From Utricularia gibba (lineage: Eukaryota; Streptophyta; Magnoliopsida; Lamiales; Lentibulariaceae), in NCBI GenBank assembly GCA_002189035.1, contig NEEC01000136.1, positions 25,330 to 89,329 of the forward strand: a stretch of 64,000 nt of DNA. The letters are read 5' to 3'. The notes below the pieces were generated by a model. That model had not been told where the DNA came from. It saw nothing but the letters and a program-made list of their open reading frames with translations, and searched no databases. Position 1 is the stretch's first letter. Every line of letters begins with the position of its first letter. Made by a program: the position numbers and the translations under genes. Shown here in pieces: positions 1 to 11,808 of this stretch.

Positions 1-290
1 GTTGTCGGCGGCTGCCCACATGGTTTTTCAAGCAACAGCTTGCCGTTTTAAGGCGGGTGCTGTCGTTGACAGCTTTGTAAGGGCCCAAGGTTTGGTCTGG
101 CTCCTGAGCCCAATCGGGTCCTACTCGATGAAAATCGTGATGCATTTAATGAAGTTAGGATGTCATGAGCGCCCCAAATGGTTTTCTCAAAACCTGATTT
201 ATATTTGACGAGGTGCTCTAGGCTGGCACTAGTATCGAGCAATGGTCGAGTCGCGCTCTGGCCATAGTCATTTGTAGCCTGGTCAAAAAA
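1..290 (+). repeat. Partial D monomer at window edge
   Basis: The window opens inside a D monomer, about 24 bp after the expected monomer start. It carries the D marker GTTGACAGC, the C-type GGTTTGGTCTGG and the D-specific CCTGGTC ending. The array therefore continues to the left of the window. Confidence 0.9.
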
Positions 291-604
291 GCGATGCATT
301 TATTAACGTTGGGTTTTCGGCGGCTGCCTACATGCTTTTTGAAGCAAAAGTTGTCGTTTTTTGGCGGGTGCTGTTGTTGGGAACTTCGTCCGGACCCAAG
401 GTTCGGTCTGACTTCACAGCACAATAAGGTCCCATTCGACGAAAATCGTGATACCTTTATTGAAGTTAGGATCTCATGACCGCCCAAATGCTTTTTTCAA
501 CAGCATGCTTTAAACTTGAGAAGGCGCTTTTGTGGGTCACCGAGATCGGGCCGGAATTCAGGTCGGGCTTGGGGGACAAAGTCAGCTGTAGCCCGTCAAA
601 AGAA
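291..604 (+). repeat. A monomer (subtype preceding B)
   Basis: The first half has the distinctive TACATGCTTTTTGAAGC, TCCGGACCC and a CACAGCACAATAAGG segment absent from other types. The second half begins GTGATACC rather than GTGATGC and carries the AGCATGCT palindrome followed by TTAAACTTGAG, an EcoRI-type GAATTC, CTTGGGGGACAAAG and CCCGTCAAAAG. This set of second-half variants tends to occur when a B monomer follows. Confidence 0.9.
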
Positions 605-918
605 GTGATGCATTTATTAACGTTGGCTTGTCGGCGGCTGCCCACATGGTTTTTAAAGCAACAGCTTGCCGTTTTAAGGCGGGTGCTGTCGTTGGCAGCT
701 TTGTAAGGGCCCAAGGTTCGGTCTGGCTCCTGAGCCCAATCGGGTCCTACTCGATGAAAATCGTGATGCATTTGCTTTTGTTAGGATGTCATGAGAACCC
801 AATGGGTTTTCTCCACACTCTACTTTATATTTGAGAAGGCGCTCTCGGGGGGTTTAGGGATTGGGCCAGAGGTCGGGTCGGGCTCACGCCCATAGTCAGT
901 TGTAGCCCGGAAAATAAG
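605..918 (+). repeat. B monomer
   Basis: The first half reads GGCTTGTCGG and GCCCACATGG and carries GGTTCGGTCTGG. The second half is recognised by GCATTTGCTTTTGTTAGG, GAGAACCC, CACACTCTAC and GGCGCTCTCGGGGGG. It ends with GGAAAATAAGTC, which leads into C. In this region the second half contains one TTTAGGG. Confidence 0.9.
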
Positions 919-1232
919 TCATGCATTTATCAACGTTGGGTTTTCGGCGGCTGCCTAAATGGTTTTTCAAGCAACAGCTTGCCGTTTTAAGGCGGGTGCT
1001 GTCGTTGGCAGCTTTGTACGGGCCCAAGGTTTGGTCTGGCTCCTGAGCCCAATCGGGTCCTACTCGATGAAAATCGTGATGCATTTAATGAAGTTAGGAT
1101 GTCATGAGCGCCCCAAATGGTTTTCTCAACAACCTGATTTATATTTGACGAGGTGCTCTAGGCTGGCACTAGTATCGAGCAAATGGTCGAGTCGCGCTCT
1201 GGCCCATAGTCATTTGTAGCCCGGCCAAAAAA
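919..1232 (+). repeat. C monomer
   Basis: It begins with ATTTATCAACG (T to C relative to A and B), then GCCTAAATGG. The first half has GTACGGGCCC and GGTTTGGTCTGG. The second half is the type shared with D and E: TTTAATGAAGTTAGG, GAGCGCCCC, TTGACGAGGTGC, the ACTAGT palindrome, GTCGAGTCGCGC and TAGCCCGGCC. Confidence 0.9.
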
Positions 1233-1546
1233 GTGATGCATTTATTAACGTTGGGTTTTCGGCGGCTGCCTACATGCTTTTTGAAGCAAAAGTTGTCGTT
1301 TTTTGGCGGGTGCTGTTGTTGGGAACTTCGTCCGGACCCAAGGTTCGGTCTGACTTCACAGCACAATAAGGTCCCATTCGACGAAAATCGTGATACCTTT
1401 ATTGCTGTTAGGATCTCATGATTACCCCAAATGCTTTTTTCAACAGCATGCTATACACTTGAGAAGGCGCTTTTGTGGGTCACCGAGATCGGCCCGGAAT
1501 TCGGGTCGAGCTCGGGCCCAAAGTCAGCTGTAGCCCGATAAAAGAA
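1233..1546 (+). repeat. A' monomer (subtype preceding D/E)
   Basis: The first half is as in A. The second half differs at linked sites: TTGCTGTTAGG, ATGATTACCCC, CTATACACTTGAG, GTCGAGCTCGGGCCC and CCCGATAAAAG. In later regions the equivalent subtype has CCCGACAAAAG. These variants mark the A copy that starts a dimer. Confidence 0.88.
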
Positions 1547-1860
1547 GTGATGCATTTATTAACGTTGGGTTGTCGGCGGCTGCCCACATGGTTTTTCAAG
1601 CAACAGCTTGCCGTTTTAAGGCGGGTGCTGTCGTTGACAGCTTTGTAAGGGCCCAAGGTTTGGTCTGGCTCCTGAGCCCAATCGGGTCCTACTCGATGAA
1701 AATCGTGATGCATTTAATGAAGTTAGGATGTCATGAGCGCCCAAATGGTTTTCTCAACAACCTGATTTATATTTGACGAGGTGCTCTAGGCTGGCACTAG
1801 TATCGAGCAAATGGTCGAGTCGCGCTCTGGCCCATAGTCATTTGTAGCCTGGTCAAAAAA
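1547..1860 (+). repeat. D monomer (B-like 5' end, C-like remainder)
   Basis: The first 75 bp follow B (GTTGTCGGCGG, GCCCACATGG). From GGTTTGG onward the sequence follows C, including the whole C second half. D has a private GTTGACAGC and a private CCTGGTC ending. The structure is that of a crossover between the first halves of B and C, with loss of one 314-bp register. Confidence 0.88.
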
Positions 1861-3422
1861 GCGATGCATTTATTAACGTTGGGTTTTCGGCGGCTGCCTA
1901 CATGCTTTTTGAAGCAAAAGTTGTCGTTTTTTGGCGGGTGCTGTTGTTGGAACTTCGTCCGGACCCAAGGTTCGGTCTGACTTCACAGCACAATAAGGTC
2001 CCATTCGACGAAAATCGTGATACCTTTATTGAAGTTAGGATCTCATGACCGCCCCAAATGCTTTTTTCAACAGCATGCTTTAAACTTGAGAAGGCGCTTT
2101 TGTGGGTCACCGAGATCGGCCGGAATTCAGGTCGGGCTTGGGGACAAAGTCAGCTGTAGCCCGTCAAAAGAAGTGATGCATTTATTAACGTTGGCTTGTC
2201 GGCGGCCCCACATGGTTTTAAAGCACAGCTTGCCGTTTTAGGCGGTGCTGTCGTTGGCAGCTTTGTAAGGGCCCAAGGTTCGGTCTGGCTCCTGAGCCCA
2301 ATCGGGTCCTACTCGATGAAAATCGTGATGCATTTGCTTTTGTTAGGATGTCATGAGAACCCCAATGGGTTTTCTCCACACTCTACTTTATATTTGAGAA
2401 GGCGCTCTCGGGGGTTTAGGGATTGGGCCAGAGGTCGGGTCGGGCTCACGCCCATAGTCAGTTGTAGCCCGGAAAATAAGTCATGCATTTATCAACGTTG
2501 GGTTTTCGGCGGCTGCCTAAATGGTTTTTCAAGCAACAGCTTGCCGTTTTAAGGCGGGTGCTGTCGTTGGCAGCTTTGTACGGGCCCAAGGTTTGGTCTG
2601 GCTCCTGAGCCCAATCGGGTCCTACTCGATGAAAATCGTGATGCATTTAATGAAGTTAGGATGTCATGAGCGCCCCAAATGGTTTTCTCAACAACCTGAT
2701 TTATATTTGACGAGGTGCTCTAGGCTGGCACTAGTATCGAGCAAATGGTCGAGTCGCGCTCTGGCCCATAGTCATTTGTAGCCCGGCCAAAAAAGTGATG
2801 CATTTATTAACGTTGGTTTTCGGCGGCTGCCTACATGCTTTTTGAGGCAAAAGTTGTCGTTTTTTGGCGGGTGCTGTTGTTGGGAACTTCGTCCGGACCC
2901 AAGGTTCGGTCTGACTTCACAGCACAATAAGGTCCCATTCGACGAAAATCGTGATACCTTTATTGCTGTTAGGATCTCATGATTACCCCAAATGCTTTTT
3001 TCAACAGCATGCTATACACTTGAGAAGGCGCTTTTTGTGGTCACCGAGATCGGCCCGGAATTCGGGTCGAGCTCGGGCCCAAAGTCAGCTGTAGCCCGAT
3101 AAAAGAAGTGATGCATTTATTAACGTTGGGTTGTCGGCGGCTGCCCACATGGTTTTTCAAGCAACAGCTTGCCGTTTTAAGGCGGGTGCTGTCGTTGACA
3201 GCTTTGTAAGGGCCCAAGGTTTGGTCTGGCTCCTGAGCCCAATCGGGTCCTACTCGATGAAAATCGTGATGCATTTAATGAAGTTAGGATGTCATGAGCG
3301 CCCCAAATGGTTTTCTCAACAACCTGATTTATATTTGACGAGGTGCTCTAGGCTGGCACTAGTATCGAGCAAATGGTCGAGTCGCGCTCTGGCCCATAGT
3401 CATTTGTAGCCTGGTCAAAAAA
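1861..3422 (+). repeat. Region 1 five-mer HOR, copy 2
   Basis: Same A-B-C-A'-D order, 1,562 bp. The B first half near 2,200-2,245 has several 1-3 bp deletions (for example GGCGGCCCCACATGG). The A' starts at 2,795. Confidence 0.9.
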
Positions 3423-4967
3423 GCGATGCATTTAACGTTGGGTTTTCGGCGGCTGCCTACATGCTTTTTGAAGCAAAAGTTGTCGTTTTTTGGCGGTGCT
3501 GTTGTTGGAAACTTCGTCCGGACCCAAGGTTCGGTCTGACTTCACAGCACAATAAGGTCCCATTCGACGAAAATCGTGATACTTTAGGATCTCATGACCG
3601 CCCAAATGCTTTTTTCAACAGCATGCTTTAAACTTGAGAAGGCGCTTTTGTGGGTCACCGAGATCGGGCCGGAATTCAGGTCGGGCTTGGGGGACAAAGT
3701 CAGCTGTAGCCCGTCAAAAGAAGTGATGCATTTATTAACGTTGGCTGTCGGCGGCTGCCCACATGGTTTTTAAAGCAACAGCTTGCCGTTTTAAGGCGGG
3801 TGCTGTCGTTGGCAGCTTTGTAAGGGCCCAAGGTTCGGTCTGGCTCCTGAGCCCAATCGGGTCCTACTCGATGAAAATCGTGATGCATTTGCTTTTGTTA
3901 GGATGTCATGAGAACCCCAATGGGTTTTCTCCACACACTCTACTTTATATTTGAGAAGGCGCTCTCGGGGGTTTAGGGATTGGGCCAGAGGTCGGGTCGG
4001 GCTCACGCCCATAGTCAGTTGTAGCCCGAAAATAAGTCATGCATTTATCAACGTTGGGTTTTCGGCGGCTGCCTAAATGGTTTTTCAAGCAACAGCTTGC
4101 CGTTTTAAGCGGGTGCTGTGTTGGCAGCTTTGTACGGGCCCAAGGTTTGGTCTGGCTCCTGAGCCCAATCGGGTCCTACTCGATGAAAATCGTGATGCAT
4201 TTAATGAAGTTAGGATGTCATGAGCGCCCCAAATGGTTTTCTCAACAACCTGATTTATATTGACGAGGTGCTCTAGGCTGGCACTAGTATCGAGCAATGG
4301 TCGAGTCGCGCTCTGGCCATAGTCATTAGCCGGCCAAAAAAGTGATGCATTTATTAACGTTGGGTTTTCGGCGGCTGCCTACATGCTTTTTGAGGCAAAA
4401 GTTGTCGTTTTTTGGCGGGTGCTGTTGTTGGGAACTTCGTCCGGACCCAAGGTTCGGTCTGACTTCACACAAATAAGGTCCCATTCGACGAAAATCGTGA
4501 TACCTTTATTGCTGTTAGGATCTCATGATTACCCAAATGCTTTTTTCAACAGCATGCTATACACTTGAGAAGGCGCTTTTGTGGGTCACCGAGATCGGCC
4601 CGGAATTCGGGTCGAGCTCGGGCCCAAAGTCAGCTGTAGCCCGATAAAAGAAGTGATGCATTTATTAACGTTGGGTTGTCGGCGGCTGCCCACATGGTTT
4701 TTCAAGCAACAGCTTGCCGTTTTAAGGCGGGTGCTGTCGTTGACAGCTTTGTAAGGGCCCAAGGTTTGGTCTGGCTCCTGAGCCCAATCGGGTCCTACTC
4801 GATGAAAATCGTGATGCATTTAATGAAGTTAGGATGTCATGAGCGCCCCAAATGGTTTTCTCAACAACCTGATTTATATTTGACGAGGTGCTCTAGGCTG
4901 GCACTAGTATCGAGCAAATGGTCGAGTCGCGCTCTGGCCCATAGTCATTTGTAGCCTGGTCAAAAAA
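3423..4967 (+). repeat. Region 1 five-mer HOR, copy 3
   Basis: 1,545 bp. The A second half is shortened near 3,583 (GATACTTTAGG lacks the usual TTATTGAAG segment) and the start of A also lacks TTAT. The A' starts at 4,342, after a C end with small deletions (CATTAGCCGGCC). Confidence 0.9.
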
Positions 4968-6527
4968 GCGATGCATTTATTAACGTTGGGTTTTCGGCGG
5001 CTGCCTACATGCTTTTTGAAGCAAAAGTTGTCGTTTTTTGGCGGGTGCTGTTGTTGGGAACTTCGTCCGGACCCAAGGTTCGGTCTGACTTCACAGCACA
5101 ATAAGGTCCCATTCGACGAAAATCGTGATACCTTTATTGAAGTTAGGATCTCATGACCGCCCAAATGCTTTTTTCAACAGCATGCTTTAAACTTGAGAAG
5201 GCGCTTTTGTGGGTCACCGAGATCGGGCCGGAATTCAGGTCGGGCTTGGGGACAAAGTCAGCTGTAGCCCGTCAAAAGAAGTGATGCATTTATTAACGTT
5301 GGCTTGTCGGCGGCTGCCCACATGGTTTTTAAAGCAACAGCTTGCCGTTTTAAGGCGGGTGCTGTCGTTGGCAGCTTTGTAAGGGCCCAAGGTTCGGTCT
5401 GGCTCCTGAGCCCAATCGGGTCCTACTCGATGAAAATCGTGATGCATTTGCTTTTGTTAGGATGTCATGAGAACCCCAATGGGTTTTTCTCACACTCTAC
5501 TTATATTTGAGAAGGCGCTCTCGGGGGGTTTAGGGATTGGGCCACGGGTCGGGCTCACGCCCATCAGTTGTAGCCCGGAAATAAGTCATGCATTTATCAA
5601 CGTTGGGTTTCGGCGGCTGCCTAAATGGTTTTTCAAGCAACAGCTTGCCGTTTTAAGGCGGGTGCTGTCGTTGGCAGCTTTGTACGGGCCCAAGGTTTGG
5701 TCTGGCTCCTGAGCCCAATCGGGTCCTACTCGATGAAAATCGTGATGCATTTAATGAAGTTAGGATGTCATGAGCGCCCCAAATGGTTTTCTCAACAACC
5801 TGATTTATATTTGACGAGGTGCTCTAGGCTGGCACTAGTATCGAGCAAATGGTCGAGTCGCGCTCTGGCCCATAGTCATTTGTAGCCCGGCCAAAAAAGT
5901 GATGCATTTATTAACGTTGGGTTTTCGGCGGCTGCCTACATGCTTTTTGAGGCAAAAGTTGTCGTTTTTTGGCGGGTGCTGTTGTTGGGAACTTCGTCCG
6001 GACCCAAGGTTCGGTCTGACTTCACAGCACAATAAGGTCCCATTCGACGAAAATCGTGATACCTTTATTGCTGTTAGGATCTCATGATTACCCCAAATGC
6101 TTTTTTCAACAGCATGCTATACACTTGAGAAGGCGCTTTTGTGGGTCACCGAGATCGGCCCGGAATTCGGGTCGAGCTCGGGCCCAAAGTCAGCTGTAGC
6201 CCGATAAAAGAAGTGATGCATTTATTAACGTTGGGTTGTCGGCGGCTGCCCACATGGTTTTTCAAGCAACAGCTTGCCGTTTTAAGGCGGGTGCTGTCGT
6301 TGACAGCTTTGTAAGGGCCCAAGGTTTGGTCTGGCTCCTGAGCCCAATCGGGTCCTACTCGATGAAAATCGTGATGCATTTAATGAAGTTAGGATGTCAT
6401 GAGCGCCCCAAATGGTTTTCTCAACAACCTGATTTATATTTGACGAGGTGCTCTAGGCTGGCACTAGTATCGAGCAAATGGTCGAGTCGCGCTCTGGCCC
6501 ATAGTCATTTGTAGCCTGGTCAAAAAA
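4968..6527 (+). repeat. Region 1 five-mer HOR, copy 4
   Basis: 1,560 bp. Deletions are concentrated in the B second half at about 5,480-5,585 (GGGCCACGGGTCGG, CCCATCAGTTG). The A' starts at 5,899 and carries GAGGC. Confidence 0.9.
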
Positions 6528-8067
6528 GCGATGCATTTATTAACGTTGGGTTTTCGGCGGCTGCCTACATGCTTTTTGAAGCAAAAGTTGTCGTTTTTTG
6601 GCGGGTGCTGTTGTTGGGAACTTCGTCCGGACCCAAGGTTCGGTCTGACTTCACAGCACAATAAGTCCCATTCGACGAAATCGTGATACCTTTATTGAAG
6701 TTAGATCTCATGACCGCCCAAATGCTTTTTTCAACAGCATGCTTTAAACTTGAGAAGGCGCTTTTGTGGGTCACCGAGATCGGCCGGAATTCAGGTCGGG
6801 CTTGGGACAAAGTCAGCTGTAGCCCGTCAAAAGAAGTGATGCATTTATTAACGTTGGCTTGTCGGCGGCTGCCCACATGGTTTTTAAAAGCAACAGCTTG
6901 CCGTTTTAAGGCGGGTGCTGTCGTTGGCAGCTTTGTAAGGGCCCAAGGTTCGGTCTGGCTCCTGAGCCAATCGGGTCCTACTCGATGAAAATCGTGATGC
7001 ATTTGCTTTTGTTAGGATGTCATGAGAACCCAATGGTTTTCTCCACACTCTACTTTATTTAGAAGGCGCTCTCGGGGGGAGGGCCAGAGGTCGGGTCGGG
7101 CTCACGCCCATAGTCATTGTAGCCCGGAAAATAAGTCATGCATTTATCAACGTTGGGTTTTCGGCGGCTGCCTAAATGGTTTTTCAAGCAACAGCTTGCC
7201 GTTTTAAGGCGGGTGCTGTCGTTGGCAGCTTTGTACGGGCCCAAGGTTTGGTCTGGCTCCTGAGCCAATCGGGTCCTACTCGATGAAAATCGTGATGCAT
7301 TTAATGAAGTTAGGATGTCATGAGCGCCCCAAATGGTTTTCTCAACAACCTGATTTATATTTGACGAGGTGCTCTAGGCTGGCACTAGTATCGAGCAAAT
7401 GGTCGAGTCGCGCTCTGGCCCATAGTCATTTGTAGCCCGGCCAAAAAAGTGATGCATTTATTAACGTTGGGTTTTCGGCGGCTGCCTACATGCTTTTTGA
7501 GGCAAAAGTTGTCGTTTTTTGGCGGGCTGTTGTTGGGAACTTCGTCCGGACCCAAGGTTCGGTCTGACTTCACAGCACAATAAGGTCCCATTCGACGAAA
7601 ATCGTGATACCTTTATTGCTTAGGATCTCATGATTACCCAAATGCTTTTTCAACAGCATGCTATACACTTGAGAAGGCGCTTTTGTGGGTCACCGAGATC
7701 GGCCCGGGAATTCGGGTCGAGGCCCAAAGTCAGCTGTAGCCCGATAAAAGAAGTGATGCATTTATTAACGTTGGGTTGTCGGCGGCTGCCCACATGGTTT
7801 TTCAAGCAACAGCTTGCCGTTTTAAGGCGGGTGCTGTCGTTGACAGCTTTGTAAGGGCCCAAGGTTTGGTCTGGCTCCTGAGCCCAATCGGGTCCTACTC
7901 GATGAAAATCGTGATGCATTTAATGAAGTTAGGATGTCATGAGCGCCCCAAATGGTTTTCTCAACAACCTGATTTATATTTGACGAGGTGCTCTAGGCTG
8001 GCACTAGTATCGAGCAAATGGTCGAGTCGCGCTCTGGCCCATAGTCATTTGTAGCCTGGTCAAAAAA
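6528..8067 (+). repeat. Region 1 five-mer HOR, copy 5 (most deleted)
   Basis: 1,540 bp. Many 1-10 bp deletions lie in the B second half (7,030-7,125) and in A' and D (7,520-7,735), for example GGGTCGAGGCCC where others have GGGTCGAGCTCGGGCCC. Order and diagnostic variants are unchanged. Confidence 0.88.
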
Positions 8068-9636
8068 GCGATGCATTTATTAACGTTGGGTTTTCGGCGG
8101 CTGCCTACATGCTTTTTGAAGCAAAAGTTGTCGTTTTTTGGCGGGCTGTTGTTGGGAACTTCGTCCGGACCCAAGGTTCGGTCTGACTTCACAGCACAAT
8201 AAGGTCCCATTCGACGAAAATCGTGATACCTTTATTGAAGTTAGGATCTCATGACCGCCCCAAATGCTTTTTTCAACAGCATGCTTTAAACTTGAGAAGG
8301 CGCTTTTGTGGGTCACCGAGATCGGGCCGGAATTCAGGTCGGGCTTGGGGACAAAGTCAGCTGTAGCCCGTCAAAAGAAGTGATGCATTTATTAACGTTG
8401 GCTTGTCGGCGGCTGCCCACATGGTTTTTAAAGCAACAGCTTGCCGTTTTAAGGCGGGTGCTGTCGTTGGCAGCTTTGTAAGGGCCCAAGGTTCGGTCTG
8501 GCTCCTGAGCCCAATCGGGTCCTACTCGATGAAAATCGTGATGCATTTGCTTTTGTTAGGATGTCATGAGAACCCCAATGGGTTTTCTCCACACTCTACT
8601 TTATATTTGAGAAGGCGCTCTCGGGGGGTTTAGGGATTGGGCCAGAGGTCGGGTCGGGCTCACGCCCATAGTCAGTTGTAGCCCGGAAAATAAGTCATGC
8701 ATTTATCAACGTTGGGTTTTCGGCGGCTGCCTAAATGGTTTTTCAAGCAACAGCTTGCCGTTTTAAGGCGGGTGCTGTCGTTGGCAGCTTTGTACGGGCC
8801 CAAGGTTTGGTCTGGCTCCTGAGCCCAATCGGGTCCTACTCGATGAAAATCGTGATGCATTTAATGAAGTTAGGATGTCATGAGCGCCCCAAATGGTTTT
8901 CTCAACAACCTGATTTATATTTGACGAGGTGCTCTAGGCTGGCACTAGTATCGAGCAAATGGTCGAGTCGCGCTCTGGCCATAGTCATTTGTAGCCCGGC
9001 CAAAAAAGTGATGCATTTATTAACGTTGGGTTTTCGGCGGCTGCCTACATGCTTTTTGAAGCAAAAGTTGTCGTTTTTTGGCGGGTGCTGTTGTTGGGAA
9101 CTTCGTCCGGACCCAAGGTTCGGTCTGACTTCACAGCACAATAAGGTCCCATTCGACGAAAATCGTGATACCTTTATTGCTGTTAGGATCTCATGATTAC
9201 CCCAAATGCTTTTTTCAACAGCATGCTATACACTTGAGAAGGCGCTTTTGTGGGTCACCGAGATCGGCCCGGAATTCGGGTCGAGCTCGGGCCCAAAGTC
9301 AGCTGTAGCCCGATAAAAGAAGTGATGCATTTATTAACGTTGGGTTGTCGGCGGCTGCCCACATGGTTTTTCAAGCAACAGCTTGCCGTTTTAAGGCGGG
9401 TGCTGTCGTTGACAGCTTTGTAAGGGCCCAAGGTTTGGTCTGGCTCCTGAGCCCAATCGGGTCCTACTCGATGAAAATCGTGATGCATTTAATGAAGTTA
9501 GGATGTCATGAGCGCCCCAAATGGTTTTCTCAACAACCTGATTTATATTTGACGAGGTGCTCTAGGCTGGCACTAGTATCGAGCAAATGGTCGAGTCGCG
9601 CTCTGGCCCATAGTCATTTGTAGCCTGGTCAAAAAA
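8068..9636 (+). repeat. Region 1 five-mer HOR, copy 6
   Basis: 1,569 bp, close to the reference copy. The A' at 9,008 carries GAAGC rather than the GAGGC of most A' monomers here, as does the A' at 1,233. That suggests exchange or conversion between the A and A' first halves. Confidence 0.9.
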
Positions 9637-10891
9637 GCGATGCATTTATTAACGTTGGGTTTTCGGCGGCTGCCTACATGCTTTTTGAAGCAAAAGTTGT
9701 CGTTTTTTGGCGGGTGCTGTTGTTGGGAACTTCGTCCGGACCCAAGGTTCGGTCTGACTTCACAGCACAATAAGGTCCCATTCGACGAAAATCGTGATAC
9801 CTTTATTGAAGTTAGGATCTCATGACCGCCCCAAATGCTTTTTTCAACAGCATGCTTTAAACTTGAGAAGGCGCTTTTGTGGGTCACCGAGATCGGGCCG
9901 GAATTCAGGTCGGGCTTGGGGGACAAAGTCAGCTGTAGCCCGTCAAAAGAAGTGATGCATTTATTAACGTTGGCTTGTCGGCGGCTGCCCACATGGTTTT
10001 TAAAGCAACAGCTTGCCGTTTTAAGGCGGGTGCTGTCGTTGGCAGCTTTGTAAGGCCCAAGGTTCGGTCTGGCTCCTGAGCCCAATCGGGTCCTACTCGA
10101 TGAAAATCGTGATGCATTTGCTTTTGTTAGGATGTCATGAGAACCCCAATGGGTTTTCTCCACACTCTACTTTATATTTGAGAAGGCGCTCTCGGGGGGT
10201 TTAGGGATTGGGCCAGAGGTCGGGTCGGGCTCACGCCCATAGTCAGTTGTAGCCCGGAAAATAAGTCATGCATTTATCAACGTTGGGTTTTCGGCGGCTG
10301 CCTAAATGGTTTTTCAAGCAACAGCTTGCCGTTTTAAGGCGGGTGCTGTCGTTGGCAGCTTTGTACGGGCCCAAGGTTTGGTCTGGCTCCTGAGCCCAAT
10401 CGGGTCCTACTCGATGAAAATCGTGATGCATTTAATGAAGTTAGGATGTCATGAGCGCCCCAAATGGTTTTCTCAACAACCTGATTTATATTTGACGAGG
10501 TGCTCTAGGCTGGCACTAGTATCGAGCAAATGGTCGAGTCGCGCTCTGGCCCATAGTCATTTGTAGCCCGGCCAAAAAAGTGATGCATTTATTAACGTTG
10601 GGTTTTCGGCGGCTGCCTACATGCTTTTTGAGGCAAAAGTTGTCGTTTTTTGGCGGGTGCTGTTGTTGGGATTCGTCCGGACCCAAGGTTCGGTCTGACT
10701 TCACAGCACAATAAGGTCCCATTCGACGAAAATCGTGATACCTTTATTGCTGTTAGGATCTCATGATTACCCCAAATGCTTTTTTCAACAGCATGCTATA
10801 CACTTGAGAAGGCGCTTTTGTGGGTCACCGAGATCGGCCCGGAATTCGGGTCGAGCTCGGGCCCAAAGTCAGCTGTAGCCCGATAAAAGAA
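9637..10891 (+). repeat. Region 1 five-mer HOR, copy 7 (A-B-C-A' part)
   Basis: A, B, C and A' are present in the normal order, with A' starting at 10,580. The expected D monomer is replaced by a D/B recombinant, so this is the last Region 1 unit. Confidence 0.88.
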
Positions 10892-11202
10892 GTGATGCAT
10901 TTATTAACGTTGGGTTGTCGGCGGCTGCCCACATGGTTTTTCAAGCAACAGCTTGCCGTTTTAAGGCGGGTGCTGTCGTTGACAGCTTTGTAAGGGCCCA
11001 AGGTTTGGTCTGGCTCCTGAGCCCAATCGGGTCCTACTCGATGAAAATCGTGATGCATTTAATGAAGTTAGGATGTCATGAGAACCCCAATGGGTTTTCT
11101 CACACTCTACTTTATATTTGAGAAGGCGCTCTCGGGGGTTTGGGAGTGGGCCAGAGGTCGGGTCGGGCTCACGCCCATAGTCAGTTGTAGCCCGGAAAAT
11201 AA
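10892..11202 (+). repeat. D/B recombinant monomer at Region 1-2 boundary
   Basis: The first half carries the D marker GTTGACAGC and GGTTTGG, and the second half starts as D (TTTAATGAAG). It then switches to B (GAACCCCAATGGG, CACTCTAC, GGCGCTCTCGGGGG). The switch lies within the shared GTTAGGATGTCATGAG at about 11,067-11,083. Confidence 0.85.
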
Positions 11203-11496
11203 GTGATGCATTTATCAACGTTGGGTTTTCGGCGGCTGCCAAATGGTTTTTCAAGCAACAGCTTGCCGTTTTAAGGCGGGTGCTGTCGTTGGCATTTGTA
11301 AGGGCCCAAGGTTCGGTCTGGCTCCTGAGCCCAATCGGGTCCTACTCGATGAAAATCGTGATGCATTTGCTTTTGTTAGGATCATGAGAACCCCAATGGT
11401 TTTTCCACACTCTACTTTATATTGAGAAGGCGCTCTCGATTGGGCCAGAGGTCGGTCGGGCTCACGCCCATAGTCAGTTGTAGCCCGGAAAATAAG
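11203..11496 (+). repeat. C/B recombinant monomer, the reciprocal of D/E
   Basis: It begins as C (TTTATCAACG, GGTTTTCGGCGG) and continues as B from GGTTCGG through the whole B second half (GCATTTGCTTTTGTTAGG). This is the mirror image of D/E, which are B then C. It is 294 bp, with small deletions. Confidence 0.83.
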
Positions 11497-11808
11497 TGAT
11501 GCATTTATCAACGTTGGGTTTTCGGCGGCTGCCTAAATGGTTTTTCAAGAACAGCTTGCCGTTTTAAGGCGGGTGGTGTCGTTGGCAGCTTTGTAAGGGC
11601 CCAAGGTTTGGTCTGGCTCCTGAGCCCAATCGGGTCCTACTCGATGAAAATCGTGATGCATTTAATGAAGTTAGGATGTCATGAGCGCCCCAAATGGTTT
11701 TCTCAACAACCTGATTTATATTTGACGAGGTGCTCTAGGCTGGCACTAGTATCGAGCAAATGGTCGAGTCGCGCTCTGGCCCATAGTCATTGTAGCCCGG
11801 CCAAAAAA
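11497..11808 (+). repeat. C monomer closing the boundary
   Basis: A complete C monomer of 312 bp. It already carries the Region 2 GTAAGGGCCC in place of the Region 1 GTACGGGCCC, so the change in homogenisation group lies between about 10.6 and 11.6 kb. Confidence 0.85.

Larger units (their letters stand above)
291..1860 (+). repeat. Region 1 five-mer HOR, copy 1 (reference copy, 1,570 bp)
   Basis: This is the best-preserved copy of the five-mer and all five monomers are 314 bp, so the HOR is exactly 10 x 157 bp. Monomer starts are A 291, B 605, C 919, A' 1,233 and D 1,547. Other copies can be read as this sequence with small deletions. Confidence 0.93.
1..10891 (+). repeat. Region 1: five-monomer higher-order repeat A-B-C-A'-D
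   Basis: About seven copies of a 10-half-unit HOR, 1,540-1,570 bp each. The order A-B-C-A'-D is an A-B-C trimer followed by an A'-D dimer. Region-specific markers include GAAGC or GAGGC in the A first half (CAAGG elsewhere), TTTTTAAAGC in B (TTTTTCAAGC elsewhere), GTACGGGCCC in C, GTTGACAGC in D, and CCTGGTC with AAGCGATG at the D/A junction. These linked substitutions show that this block was homogenised as a separate subarray. Confidence 0.92.

Noticed and set aside
841-860. TTTAGGG plant telomere motif in Region 1 B second half
   Set aside because: It occurs once per B monomer, is TTTGGG or TTTTGGG in Region 2 B, and is never tandem. It is a chance heptamer, not an interstitial telomere array.
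9573-10163. Long minus-strand open frame of 196 codons, and similar ones at 22,219-22,758, 39,758-40,342 and 40,870-41,433
   Set aside because: They run through several satellite half-units, change frame with each small indel, and encode the same repeated peptides that appear wherever the monomer lacks a stop. No domain, codon bias or gene context supports coding.
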